A model generated the notes under the pieces. It did no database searches and had not been told where the DNA came from. It was given only the letters and a program-made list of their open reading frames with translations. From Planococcus sp. PAMC 21323 (lineage in GTDB: Bacteria; Bacillota; Bacilli; Bacillales_A; Planococcaceae): 64,000 nt of DNA. Of the stretch, positions 45,849 through 53,923 are shown in pieces (the stretch's first letter is position 1; each line of letters opens with the position of its first letter). A program made the translations under genes and the position numbers. The stretch spans positions 1,364,001 through 1,428,000 of the forward strand of contig NZ_CP009129.1 of NCBI RefSeq assembly GCF_000785555.1, given 5' to 3'.

Positions 45849-46967
45849 ATGAATAACGAACGATTAATCAATGAATTTTTGGAACTGGTTCAAATCAACT
45901 CAGAAACAAAACACGAAGGACCAATTTCCGTTATCCTACAAACCAAATTAGAGGCGATGGGTTTTCATGTCGTAATTGACGAGTCCGCTGCTGTTACAGG
46001 TCATGGTGCTGGGAATATTATTGCTACTTTACGTGGAAGTTTAAGCGAAGTTCCGGCTATCTATTTTACAGTACACATGGATACTGTAACACCAGGTGTT
46101 GGCGTTAAACCTGAAATTCGTGACGGTTATGTCTATTCGGATGGAACGACAATTCTAGGGGCTGATGATAAAGCAGGTATCGCAGCTTTATTTGAAATGA
46201 TTCGTGTGCTTCAAGAGCAAGAAATTCCACATGGCGATATTCAATTAGTTATCACTGCTGGAGAAGAAAGTGGTTTAGTTGGAGCGAAAGAATTAGACTC
46301 TTCACTTATGATTGCCAAATACGGTTATGCTGTAGATAGCGATGGCAAAGTAGGAGGAATTGTGACAGCTGCACCAAACCAAGCAAAACTGTGGACAACT
46401 ATTTATGGCAAAACAGCTCATGCGGGTGTAGCACCTGAAAAAGGCATTTCAGCGATTAGCATTGCTGCCAAAGCCATTGCTAAAATGACGTTAGGACGTA
46501 TTGATGAAGAAACAACTGCTAATATCGGTCATTTTGAAGGTGGCGGGGCGACGAATATTGTTTGTGACGAAGTTCGTATTTTGTCAGAAGCTCGTTCAAT
46601 AAGTGAAGATAAGTTAGCAGCACAAACCATTCACATGGAATCGGTATTTGAACAAGTTGCTGAAAATCTGGGGGGACGTGCAGAAACAAAAGTCCAATTA
46701 ATGTACCCAGGTTTCCATTTTGATGATATGGATCCAGTTGTGGAAATTGCACAAAAAGCTGCTGCGAAAATTGGACGTCCTTCTCCAATTTTGACGAGTG
46801 GTGGAGGCAGTGATGCCAACATATTTAATGGGTTTGGCATTCCGACTGTTAATCTTTGTGTAGGATACGAAGAAATCCATACTAAAAATGAACGTATGCC
46901 ACTTGAAGAACTTGAAAAACTAACCGAATTATTAGTTGAAATCGTAAAAGAATCAACGCTTAACTAA
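45849..46967 (+). CDS. yqjE: M20 metallopeptidase, PepT-like (YqjE)
   Basis: A 372-residue dizinc peptidase. VHMDTV (His and Asp), GADDKAGIAAL with bridging Asp, TAGEESGLVGAKEL with catalytic Glu, and HTKNERMPLEELEKL with the last His. The internal lid domain begins near residue 180. ATG 45849 with AAGGAG 8 bases upstream is preferred over GTG 45840. Same position as yqjE in B. subtilis. Tripeptidase activity is inferred. Confidence 0.88.
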   Translation: MNNERLINEFLELVQINSETKHEGPISVILQTKLEAMGFHVVIDESAAVTGHGAGNIIATLRGSLSEVPAIYFTVHMDTVTPGVGVKPEIRDGYVYSDGTTILGADDKAGIAALFEMIRVLQEQEIPHGDIQLVITAGEESGLVGAKELDSSLMIAKYGYAVDSDGKVGGIVTAAPNQAKLWTTIYGKTAHAGVAPEKGISAISIAAKAIAKMTLGRIDEETTANIGHFEGGGATNIVCDEVRILSEARSISEDKLAAQTIHMESVFEQVAENLGGRAETKVQLMYPGFHFDDMDPVVEIAQKAAAKIGRPSPILTSGGGSDANIFNGFGIPTVNLCVGYEEIHTKNERMPLEELEKLTELLVEIVKESTLN

Positions 46968-46987
46968 ATAATACAGTGATTATGGAT

Positions 46988-47020
46988 AAGAGAGAACAGG
47001 ATGTATGTTCTCTCTTTTTT
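46988..47020 (+). terminator. Terminator after yqjE
   Basis: Stem AAGAGAGAACA / TGTTCTCTCTT (46988-46998 and 47006-47016) and T-run. Confidence 0.88.
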
Positions 47021-47057
47021 TGATACACTAAAAGAAAAGGAAAAGAGAGAAAGCTCA

Positions 47058-48293
47058 ATGGCCAGCAGAGTAATATTTCATATTGATATGAATAGTTTTT
47101 ATGCTTCTGTTGAACAGTCGCATAATCCCGAACTAAAAGGAAAAGCGATTGCCATTGCGGGAAATCCAAAAGAACGAAAAGGAATCATCGTAACTTGTTC
47201 TTATGAAGCAAGAGCTCATGGCATTTATACAACAATGCAAGTACATGAAGCAAAACGAAAGTTACCGGAACTCTTATTGTTGCCACCAAACTTTGAACGT
47301 TACCGGGCAGCATCAAAAGCAATGTTTGAAATTTTACGTACATACACGGATATGGTAGAACCAGTTTCTATTGATGAGGGCTATGTTGACGTGACCAGTT
47401 TGACTGAAACGCGTCATGCTTTAGAAATAGCTGACGAAATTCAACAACGGTTGTTAGCGGAATTGGATTTACCGTGCTCAATCGGCATCGCACCGAACAA
47501 GTTTCTAGCGAAAACAGCATCTGACATGAAAAAACCGATGGGAATTACCGTCTTGCGTAAGCGAAGCATTCAGGCTTTGTTGTGGCCAAAGTCGGTTATT
47601 GAAATGCACGGCATTGGTGAAAGTACAGCGGCGCGCTTAAAAAGCATCAAAGTTGAAACCATTGGAGAGCTAGCAACTGCAAATGAAGGTTTAATTAAAG
47701 AGAAAATGGGGAAAAACGGTTTGCGTCTACGAGAACGAGCAAATGGAATCGACGACCGTCCGGTAGACCCAGATTCGATTTACGATACTAAAAGTGTTGG
47801 AACCTCAACAACTTTGCCGATAGATGAAACAGATGAACTGCGTTTAAAAGTGTTATTTCGTCAACTTAGTGAGAAAGTAGCTAACCGACTAGAAGCGAAA
47901 GAATTGGCCGGATCGACGGTAAGTATTCAAACGCGCAGTTCAGATTGGAAAAACAGAACACGCAGTGTCACATTAAGTAATACCGTTTGGAAGGTAGAAG
48001 ATATTCAACGAACGGCATGGCAATTGTTTATTAAACACTGGAATGGGGAAGCGTTAAGACTAATTGGGGTGACGGTATCCAATGTGGCAAGTAAAGAGGC
48101 TATGACCGAACAATTATCCATCTTTAATTTTCAAGAACATGTAAAAGAAGAACCAATACTGGACTTAATGGCTAAACTTGAAAGTCGTTTCGGAAAAAGT
48201 GTTTTGACGCGTGGAACTAAAATTAAAAAAACCAATTACGATTCAAAGACAAGTTTCAGCAAAGACTTTTTAGATGATCACGAAAGAAAGTAG
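47058..48293 (+). CDS. dinB: DNA polymerase IV (Y family)
   Basis: A 411-residue translesion polymerase of the YqjH type. Catalytic Asp10 in FHIDMNSFYASVEQ, Asp106-Glu107 in VSIDEGYVD, the helix-hairpin-helix near 180, and a little-finger domain in the C-terminal third. ATG 47058 is taken; the upstream frame from 47001 runs out of the yqjE terminator. I see no LexA box directly upstream. The stop is 7 bases from rnz. Confidence 0.92.
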   Translation: MASRVIFHIDMNSFYASVEQSHNPELKGKAIAIAGNPKERKGIIVTCSYEARAHGIYTTMQVHEAKRKLPELLLLPPNFERYRAASKAMFEILRTYTDMVEPVSIDEGYVDVTSLTETRHALEIADEIQQRLLAELDLPCSIGIAPNKFLAKTASDMKKPMGITVLRKRSIQALLWPKSVIEMHGIGESTAARLKSIKVETIGELATANEGLIKEKMGKNGLRLRERANGIDDRPVDPDSIYDTKSVGTSTTLPIDETDELRLKVLFRQLSEKVANRLEAKELAGSTVSIQTRSSDWKNRTRSVTLSNTVWKVEDIQRTAWQLFIKHWNGEALRLIGVTVSNVASKEAMTEQLSIFNFQEHVKEEPILDLMAKLESRFGKSVLTRGTKIKKTNYDSKTSFSKDFLDDHERK

Positions 48294-48300
48294 GGGAAAC

Positions 48301-49260
48301 ATGCAATTATTATTTCTTGGTACTGGAGCGGGAATGCCGTCTAAACAACGTAACACTTCTGCGCTAGTTCTAAAATTGCTTGAAGAACGGGGAACTGTGT
48401 GGTTGTTTGATTGCGGTGAAGCCACGCAACACCAAATTCTTCGTACAACAGTAAAGCCACGCAAAATCGAAAAAATCTTTATTACGCATATGCACGGAGA
48501 TCATATTTTTGGCTTGCCAGGCTTACTGGGATCTCGTTCATTTCAAGCTGGAGATGAACCGCTTGAAATTTATGGACCTAAAGGAATTAAAGAATATATC
48601 CAAATGACGTTAACGCTTAGTAGAACGCATTTAACTTATCCAATTAGTTACCATGAATTGACTGAAGGAATGATTTTCGAAGATGAGCTAATGACAGTGG
48701 AAACGCGTCTTTTAGATCACGTGATTCCTTCGTATGGTTTTCGAATAACCCAAAAGCCATTACCACCCAAGCTGCTTATTAATAAAGCGTTGTCTCTTGG
48801 TGTACCTAAAGGTCCGTTGTTAGCGAAGTTAAAAACAGGTAAAGATATTGAACTTTCGGAAGGACAGTGGGTACGGAGTATCGACGTCACAGAACCCGAA
48901 CAACCTGGATTTGTCGTTACCATTTTAGGAGACACTCGTTATTGCGAAGCAGCGGTCGAATTGGGACGTAAAGCAAATGTATTAGTTCACGAAGCTACGT
49001 TTGATGGCACTGCTAAAAAGATGGCATCAGAATATGGTCATGCTACTGTATACGAAGCAGCTCGCACTGCCCGATTAGCAGAAGCTGACACTTTGATTAT
49101 GAATCATATAAGTGCACGGTTCTTACCTGAAGATGAAAAACATTTGTTAAAACAAATGAAAGAGTATCATCCACGTGGATATATTGCGCATGATTTTGCC
49201 GAATTTGAATGGCAACAACAAGAAAAAATAATTAGGAAAAAACAGGGAAGTCATCAGTAA
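48301..49260 (+). CDS. rnz: Ribonuclease Z
   Basis: A 319-residue tRNA 3'-processing endonuclease of the metallo-beta-lactamase fold. THMHGDH gives His63, His65, Asp67, His68; NTSALVLK and LLDHVIPSYGFRI follow, with the substrate exosite KPLPPKLLINKA and the C-terminal MNHISARF histidine. ATG 48301 with AGGGGAAAC upstream; the frame from 48274 begins inside dinB. Short terminator overlaps its stop. Confidence 0.95.
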   Translation: MQLLFLGTGAGMPSKQRNTSALVLKLLEERGTVWLFDCGEATQHQILRTTVKPRKIEKIFITHMHGDHIFGLPGLLGSRSFQAGDEPLEIYGPKGIKEYIQMTLTLSRTHLTYPISYHELTEGMIFEDELMTVETRLLDHVIPSYGFRITQKPLPPKLLINKALSLGVPKGPLLAKLKTGKDIELSEGQWVRSIDVTEPEQPGFVVTILGDTRYCEAAVELGRKANVLVHEATFDGTAKKMASEYGHATVYEAARTARLAEADTLIMNHISARFLPEDEKHLLKQMKEYHPRGYIAHDFAEFEWQQQEKIIRKKQGSHQ

Positions 49261-49275
49261 TAGATGGCTTTTTTT
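49249..49275 (+). terminator. rnz terminator
   Basis: Stem AAGTCATC / GATGGCTT spanning the stop codon (49249-49256 and 49263-49270), then T-run. Confidence 0.7.
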
Positions 49276-49305
49276 GGTTAATGTTTAAATTATTTTTGGA
49301 AAATA

Positions 49306-49334
49306 TAGAACATATGTTCTTTTTGTGATAAAAT
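49306..49334 (+). promoter_or_regulatory. Toxin gene promoter with LexA operator
   Basis: -35-like TAGAAC (49306-49311), 17-bp spacer, TAAAAT (49329-49334) with TGA directly before it (extended -10). The operator at 49307-49320 covers the -35. Confidence 0.6.
49307..49320. promoter_or_regulatory. LexA (SOS) box
   Basis: AGAACATATGTTCT, a perfect palindrome whose core GAACATATGTTC equals the Gram-positive LexA/DinR consensus CGAACRNRYGTTCG except for the two outer bases. It overlaps the -35 of the small toxin gene. Confidence 0.75.
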
Positions 49335-49390
49335 AAAGATACAGCTGTATGAGGGCGGTTTGGCCATTCCCAATGAAAGGGGGTGGTAAC

Positions 49391-49498
49391 ATGACCATTA
49401 CTGAATCATTCGGTCTCGTTTTTACGAGTATCGGGCTAACGATTAGCGCTATGACACTAGTTGTATCAATGATTTTGGTCATTAACAAAAAAAAATAA
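49391..49498 (+). CDS. Putative holin-like type I toxin peptide, 35 residues
   Basis: Short membrane peptide: MTITESFG start, one hydrophobic helix at about residues 7-31, and KKK at the end, the layout of the putative holin-like toxin family of Firmicutes. AAAGGGGGTGG lies 6 bases upstream, a strong ribosome site. The stop overlaps a bidirectional terminator. A minus-strand promoter faces it from 49643, so an antisense RNA should overlap its 3' end. A LexA-type box covers its promoter. Membrane depolarisation is the known effect of such peptides; toxicity here is inferred. Confidence 0.75.
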   Translation: MTITESFGLVFTSIGLTISAMTLVVSMILVINKKK

Positions 49499-49532
49499 CC
49501 GTCCCATGTGGCGTGGAATGACGGTTATTTTT
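49487..49532. terminator. Bidirectional terminator shared by toxin and antisense RNA
   Basis: Stem AATAACCGTC / GACGGTTATT (49494-49503 and 49520-49529) with nine A on the left and five T on the right, usable on both strands. Confidence 0.8.
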
Positions 49533-49609
49533 AAAGCCTGTATTCCAGCCAACCGCTCTCGAAGCGGCGTACAGCTGGCCGAATGCGAAAGCATTCGGTT
49601 TTTTGCGTT
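49488..49609 (-). ncRNA. Predicted antisense antitoxin RNA
   Basis: Predicted from the minus-strand promoter at 49616-49643 to the shared terminator, about 120 nt. It is complementary to the 3' part of the toxin transcript and contains two stems (CCGCT/AGCGG inside CCAGC/GCTGG, and CCGAATGC/GCATTCGG). This matches the convergent layout of type I antitoxins such as RatA and SR4. No experimental data. Confidence 0.6.
49578..49603 (+). terminator. Second terminator downstream of toxin
   Basis: Stem CCGAATGC / GCATTCGG with GAAA loop (49579-49598), then six T. Backup terminator for toxin read-through. Confidence 0.8.
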
Positions 49610-49615
49610 ACCTTA

Positions 49616-49643
49616 AGTATACTAAATCTGAAGCATTTTGCAA
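49616..49643 (-). promoter_or_regulatory. Antisense (antitoxin) promoter
   Basis: On the minus strand TTGCAA (49638-49643), 16-bp spacer, TATACT (49616-49621). It lies between the namA stop and the toxin terminator and points into the toxin 3' region. Confidence 0.7.
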
Positions 49644-49648
49644 CTGCC

Positions 49649-50665
49649 TTATAACCAACCGCGCTTATACGGCTCTGGAGCTATGATATCAACGTTTAGC
49701 TCTTTTGCTGCGGTATAAGCCCAGTAAGGGTCACGAAGCAGTTCGCGGGCTAGAAAGACCATATCCGCACGTTCATTTTGGAGAATTTCTTCAGCATGTA
49801 ATGGGCTGGTGATTAAACCAACTGCACCTGTTGCAATAGGTGTCTCTTTTTTAATGGTCTCAGCAAAAGGTACTTGGTAGCCGGGAAATACAGGGATGCG
49901 AGCAGGAACGACAGCACCTGAGCTAACATCAATCAAGTCGACACCTTGTTGTTTCATCCATTGACACATTTCTACATATTGATCGGCAGTCATACCGCCT
50001 TCGCTATAATCGTGAGCGGAGATTCGAACAAATAATGGGCCATCCCAAACTTCATTTACTGCATCGATCACTTTACCCAATAAGCGGTAGCGATTTGCTG
50101 CGCTGCCACCATATTCATCTGTCCGGTTATTCGTTAAAGGAGATAAGAATTGGTTGATTAAATAACCATGTGCACCATGCAGTTCAATAACATCGAATCC
50201 CGCTTTTTTAGCACGAATAGCACCAAGTTTAAAAGCCTGTATGGTGTCTTCAATATCAGTAATAGACATTTCTTTCGGTAATTTATAATTATCATCAAAA
50301 GCAAGAGCACTTGCTGAATAGATGTCACCATCAACTGTTGCTTTTCTGCCGGCATGAGCCAATTGAATGCCTGTTTTGGCTCCGCTTTGTTTCATTAACC
50401 GAACAATTTCAGCTTGACCTTCAATATGAGCATCATCCCAAATTCCAAGATCTCTCGATGAAATGCGTCCTTGTGGTTGAACAGCTGTCGCTTCGGTAAT
50501 AATTAGACCAACACCACCCACTGCACGTGTAGGGTAGTGAATGCGGTGCCAGTCGGTTACTTGTCCGTCTTCTTGGTCGCTTTGATACATACACATAGGT
50601 GCCATCACAATGCGGTTTTTAAAAACAATTTCTTTGATTGTATATGGTTCGAACAACTTCGCCAT
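49649..50665 (-). CDS. namA: NADPH dehydrogenase, old yellow enzyme family (YqjM)
   Basis: A 338-residue FMN ene-reductase reducing activated C=C bonds. Cys25 and Tyr27 in APMCMYQ, the YqjM-class FMN-modulating Cys, and the substrate His pair in [33 protein letters not shown] and the C-terminal phosphate-binding region follow. ATG 50665 has GGAGG 7 bases upstream; the ORF extension to 50692 precedes that site. Single gene in the yqjM position. Confidence 0.93.
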   Translation of the reverse strand: MAKLFEPYTIKEIVFKNRIVMAPMCMYQSDQEDGQVTDWHRIHYPTRAVGGVGLIITEATAVQPQGRISSRDLGIWDDAHIEGQAEIVRLMKQSGAKTGIQLAHAGRKATVDGDIYSASALAFDDNYKLPKEMSITDIEDTIQAFKLGAIRAKKAGFDVIELHGAHGYLINQFLSPLTNNRTDEYGGSAANRYRLLGKVIDAVNEVWDGPLFVRISAHDYSEGGMTADQYVEMCQWMKQQGVDLIDVSSGAVVPARIPVFPGYQVPFAETIKKETPIATGAVGLITSPLHAEEILQNERADMVFLARELLRDPYWAYTAAKELNVDIIAPEPYKRGWL

Positions 50666-50713
50666 AAACTGACCTCCTTCTAGTAGATACAACTATCAAG
50701 TATATAGAAAGGC

Positions 50714-51517
50714 TTACTTAAATTCTTTTCCGAGCTCTTTAGATCTTTCAGAAGCTTGTGTAACACATTGGCCAACAATATCTTTAAAGTTGTTTTCTGC
50801 CAATGAATCAAGACCTGCTGCTGTGGTACCATTTGGGCTTGTCACTTTTACGCGCAATTCAGCGAAATCTTCTTGCTGCAACATTTCTGCGGCGCCAGCA
50901 AAGGTTTGTCGTACTAGTTTTTTAGCGTCTGCATTCGACAGACCATTTGCTATACCCGCTTCAGTCATTGCTTCCGCGAAATAATAGATATAAGCGGGAC
51001 CACTTCCTGCAATGCCTGTAACAGCGTGTAATTGTTCTTCTTCAACAACTGTTACGCCACCAATTGAAGACAATAGTTTACGCAGTTCATGCTGCTGTTC
51101 GAGTGAAACATGCTTACTCCACGCCACACCTGTCGCAGATTTACCGATTTTTGCAGAAGTATTTGGCATTGCTCGTGCAACTGGGAAATCACCCACGTGT
51201 TTTTGGATGGTTTCGATTGAAACACCTGCAGCGACCGACAAAATTACGGTGTTGCCAGTCAGTTTTTCTTTAATGCCGCTAAGTGCAGCTTCTACATCTT
51301 TTGGCTTCATCGCCAGTAAGATGAAATTTGCGTCTTTTAATTCGGTCTTATCTTGGCAGACGATATTCACGCCGTATTCGTCACTTAAAAACTCCAGCCG
51401 ATCTTGGTCCGATTTGTTCATCACCGAAATTTCTTCTGGTTTCATAATTCGCTTATTAATCCAGCCGTGAATCATTGATTCGGCCATTGATCCGGCTCCT
51501 ACACATACAATTTTCAT
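50714..51517 (-). CDS. proC: Pyrroline-5-carboxylate reductase
   Basis: A 267-residue NAD(P)H enzyme for the last step of proline synthesis (ProI type). Rossmann motif VCVGAGSMAESMIHGW, ILLAMKPKDVEAAL, SVAAGVSIETIQ, and the C-terminal GSGPAYIYYFAEAM and TSPNGTTAAGLDSL. Starts possible at GTG 51526, ATG 51523 and ATG 51517; spacing from GGAAAGAGAG favours 51517. Preceded by a T-box leader, so expression should rise when tRNA-Pro is uncharged. Confidence 0.94.
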   Translation of the reverse strand: MKIVCVGAGSMAESMIHGWINKRIMKPEEISVMNKSDQDRLEFLSDEYGVNIVCQDKTELKDANFILLAMKPKDVEAALSGIKEKLTGNTVILSVAAGVSIETIQKHVGDFPVARAMPNTSAKIGKSATGVAWSKHVSLEQQHELRKLLSSIGGVTVVEEEQLHAVTGIAGSGPAYIYYFAEAMTEAGIANGLSNADAKKLVRQTFAGAAEMLQQEDFAELRVKVTSPNGTTAAGLDSLAENNFKDIVGQCVTQASERSKELGKEFK

Positions 51518-51542
51518 ATCCATCACTCTCTTTCCTCAAATT

Positions 51543-51775
51543 AAAAAGCGCATTCGTCCCTGTTATACAAGGACGAAAACGCTTTGTTTCCGCGGTACCA
51601 CCTAAGTTTGCCATTAAGACACCACTCGATATCCATAACGCGGACAGACGGCCGTGTTTTCACGGCAGCTCAAAAGCAGGTTCAACAAAGGAGAGGGGGT
51701 GTGCATTTCAGCTAAAGCGACACTCTCTTTACACCTTCACTTTGTGTACTAATCTTTATCTTCGCTCACATATGT
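51543..51775 (-). promoter_or_regulatory. T-box leader of proC (proline specifier)
   Basis: On the minus strand the conserved T-box GGTGGTACCGCGG lies at 51603-51591, followed by a terminator (GCG-CGTCC / GGACG-GCG arms, 51543-51585). Upstream is a stem I with an AGTA motif, and GAA-CCT at 51678-51683 where the specifier codon is expected; CCT encodes proline. This agrees with the proC product. Uncharged tRNA-Pro should pair with CCT and the T-box bulge and prevent termination. Confidence 0.92.
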
Positions 51776-51781
51776 TATTGA

Positions 51782-51811
51782 ATTATAGAGGATAAAGCAG
51801 GACTTTGTCAA
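51782..51811 (-). promoter_or_regulatory. proC/T-box promoter
   Basis: Consensus TTGACA (51806-51811), 18-bp spacer, TATAAT (51782-51787) on the minus strand, just upstream of the leader. Confidence 0.85.
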
Positions 51812-51888
51812 ATGACATCAAGAAGTGACGGCTTGTTATTTTCCATGTATGATAGATGAATAGTGATTCATTTTAAGGAGCTGATAGG

Positions 51889-52836
51889 ATGACTTTACAT
51901 AAGATTATTATTCCAACACCTTTTGCTGTAGGAGACGTAAATTCATATTTGATAAAAGGAGACATGCTGACATTAATCGACGCGGGTCCAAAAACGCCCG
52001 AAGCATGGCTCGCAATCAAAGCAGGGTTAAAAGAGTTTGGTGCAGAGCCGAAAGATGTCGAACAAGTTGTATTAACGCATCATCATCCAGATCACTCGGG
52101 TTGGGTCGATGGATTTGAAAATGCAAAACTATATGGACATCCATATAACGATCCGTGGCTGCGTCGTGATCAAGATTTTTTTACTTATCATGATGCATTT
52201 TATCTAGAGCGTTTAAAAGAAGAAGGAGTTCCAGGTGATTTGCAGTTTTGGGTTAAAAAAATGAAACGTCCGCTAAACTTGATGGGTAACCGCACACTTG
52301 ATAGGACGATTAATGAAGGAGATACTTTACCAGGACATTCTGATTGGCAAGTTCTTGAAACATTAGGACATGCTCAAAGTCATTTGTCCTTCTGGAATAA
52401 AAAGACCGGCGAAATGATTGGTGGCGACCATGTAATTGCAAAAGTCTCATCTAATCCACTTATTGAACCGCCATTAAATCCGGAAGATGGTCGGCCTAAA
52501 TCACTGCTTCAATACAATGCGTCACTTAGTCGCTTGCTAACAATGCCTATAGATGTGATATATAGTGGGCACGGAGAAGAAGTGTATAATGTTAATGAAT
52601 TAATCACTTCTCGTTTAGCGAAACAACATCAGCGAGCTATGAAAGCGCATGATTTAATTGGTGATGGAGAACGAACAGTTTATGAACTGAACAAAGACTT
52701 GTTTTCACATGCTTATGAAAAAGAGTTAGGCTTAACTTTATCTGAAACGATTGGCCAAATCGATTACTTAATAGAACGTAAATTACTTACAGAGCGAATG
52801 GGTGACGATGGCATCTTCTACTATAGTAAGGTATAA
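51889..52836 (+). CDS. yqjP: MBL-fold metallohydrolase (YqjP)
   Basis: A 315-residue protein: metallo-beta-lactamase domain with THHHPDHSGW near residues 64-73, ETLGHAQSHLSF and IYSGHGEEV, then a C-terminal helical/winged-helix region from about 235. Related proteins include LACTB2-like hydrolases. Substrate unknown. ATG 51889 behind AAGGAG. A weak promoter GTGACG-17-TATGAT lies at 51825-51853, divergent from the proC leader. Confidence 0.85.
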   Translation: MTLHKIIIPTPFAVGDVNSYLIKGDMLTLIDAGPKTPEAWLAIKAGLKEFGAEPKDVEQVVLTHHHPDHSGWVDGFENAKLYGHPYNDPWLRRDQDFFTYHDAFYLERLKEEGVPGDLQFWVKKMKRPLNLMGNRTLDRTINEGDTLPGHSDWQVLETLGHAQSHLSFWNKKTGEMIGGDHVIAKVSSNPLIEPPLNPEDGRPKSLLQYNASLSRLLTMPIDVIYSGHGEEVYNVNELITSRLAKQHQRAMKAHDLIGDGERTVYELNKDLFSHAYEKELGLTLSETIGQIDYLIERKLLTERMGDDGIFYYSKV

Positions 52837-52849
52837 GTAAGGTTGACAA

Positions 52850-52878
52850 TTGCAACTAGTGGTTACAACAAGTAAAAT
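52850..52878 (+). promoter_or_regulatory. Promoter of the lipoprotein gene
   Basis: TTGCAA (52850-52855), 17-bp spacer, TAAAAT (52873-52878). Confidence 0.5.
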
Positions 52879-52929
52879 TAAAAAGGGACTATTTACACCA
52901 CGACTATACAAGAAAAGGATTGGGTAGCT

Positions 52930-53508
52930 TTGAAAAAATGGGGATTATTTTTAGCGAGTGTCTTACTGCTTGCAGCATGTTCGAATGAAGAAACTGAACC
53001 AGCTGAACAAGATAAAACAGCAGAGACGAAAGAAACAGAGAAAGCAGAAATGGCAGTCGATCAGAAGAGTATGACTGAAGAAGGATTTATTACACAAGTG
53101 AGTGGGGAAAGCATACTTATTAACAATATATTCTTTAATATTCCAGAAGACGTTAAAGTCCAACTTAGCGACGGCGCTGAAACAACTAAAGGCGTTGTCC
53201 GAGATATCCGCACAGGTATGAAAGTCAGACTGGACTATAATGGTCCGCTTGCTGAATCGTTTCCTATGCAAGGAGAAGCTGACACAATTACTATTTTAAT
53301 AGATGAAGAATCTGTTAAACAAGCTGATGCGCTTGAAGCGTTTATCAACGGAGAACAATTATCACGTTTGATCATGATGGGACAACCAATTGTTCGTGAT
53401 AATGAAATTGGCTTTTTATTCAGCAATATGGAAACTGGCGAAATGTCTGAAGTACGAATCGACCTAGATACACACGAGTACACAATTGGTGGAGAAAAAA
53501 GCGAATAA
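52930..53508 (+). CDS. Putative lipoprotein of unknown function
   Basis: A 192-residue exported lipoprotein: KKW head, hydrophobic core and lipobox LLAAC with lipidated Cys17. A Glu/Lys/Thr-rich linker spans about 18-45, then a beta-rich domain of about 145 residues (GFITQVSGESILINNIFFNIP). I do not recognise the family. TTG start with a modest AAGGAT site. The preceding gap carries its promoter; it is not clearly in an operon. Confidence 0.75.
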   Translation: MKKWGLFLASVLLLAACSNEETEPAEQDKTAETKETEKAEMAVDQKSMTEEGFITQVSGESILINNIFFNIPEDVKVQLSDGAETTKGVVRDIRTGMKVRLDYNGPLAESFPMQGEADTITILIDEESVKQADALEAFINGEQLSRLIMMGQPIVRDNEIGFLFSNMETGEMSEVRIDLDTHEYTIGGEKSE

Positions 53509-53580
53509 AAAATAAAAGCAGTTGTTGCTGTTTCAGATTTTAGATAAAGTCTAATTAAAATGTATAGTTGTGTATAACCA

Positions 53581-53690
53581 TTCCGGCCACTACGCTTTCC
53601 ATGGGTTAGCTTCAGCCTCCTCGTTACGGGGTCTTCAGCTCTCGCTGTCCCATAGGATTCTCCGTGGCCTCAACGGTTGCTAGCATGTAA
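53581..53690. repeat. Second type of intergenic inverted-repeat element
   Basis: CCAC-N8-CCATGGG on the left is mirrored by CCCATAGG-N6-CCGTGG on the right, around a core with CTTCAGCCTCCTCG and GGTCTTCAGCTC. No ORF. Differs from the 122-bp family. Confidence 0.5.
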
Positions 53691-53799
53691 CTCTAATCAG
53701 ATAAAGTAACCGACTAGTCTATTCATCAAGCAACTTAATAAAAGGATCCGTAATAGTCATTCTTTAACTAACATAAGAATTCTTTTATCTAAAACCTGT

Positions 53800-53821
53800 A
53801 GCAGCTTCGGCTGTTTTTTTT
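53800..53821 (+). terminator. Terminator upstream of argG
   Basis: AGCAGC-TTCG-GCTGTT stem loop (53800-53815) running into a long T-run. Confidence 0.7.
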
Positions 53822-53844
53822 GTGAAAAAAAATAGTCGTATCTC

Positions 53845-53873
53845 TTGCGCTTGTTAAATATCCGTGATATTAT
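53845..53873 (+). promoter_or_regulatory. argG promoter
   Basis: TTGCGC (53845-53850), 17-bp spacer, TATTAT (53868-53873). Confidence 0.55.
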
Positions 53874-53892
53874 GTGTATATTCATTTCAAAC

Positions 53893-53910
53893 ATTGCATA
53901 AAAATACATT
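53893..53910 (+). promoter_or_regulatory. ArgR (ARG) box of argGH
   Basis: ATTGCATAAAAATACATT matches the AhrC consensus CATGAATAAAAATKCAAK at 13 of 18 positions, including the whole ATAAAAAT core. It lies between promoter and ribosome site. A weaker half-match sits at about 53873-53888. Confidence 0.7.
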
Positions 53911-53923
53911 GGAGGTTTTCATA

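Noticed and set aside
46988-47016. GAACA...TGTTC before dinB as a LexA box
   Set aside because: The half-sites are too far apart for GAAC-N4-GTTC; it is the terminator stem of yqjE.
51012-51470. 152-codon ORF antisense to proC
   Set aside because: Shadow of proC on the opposite strand; proC has clear family motifs.
51475-51795. 106-codon plus-strand ORF upstream of yqjP
   Set aside because: It is antisense to the proC start and T-box leader; no ribosome site or coding signature.
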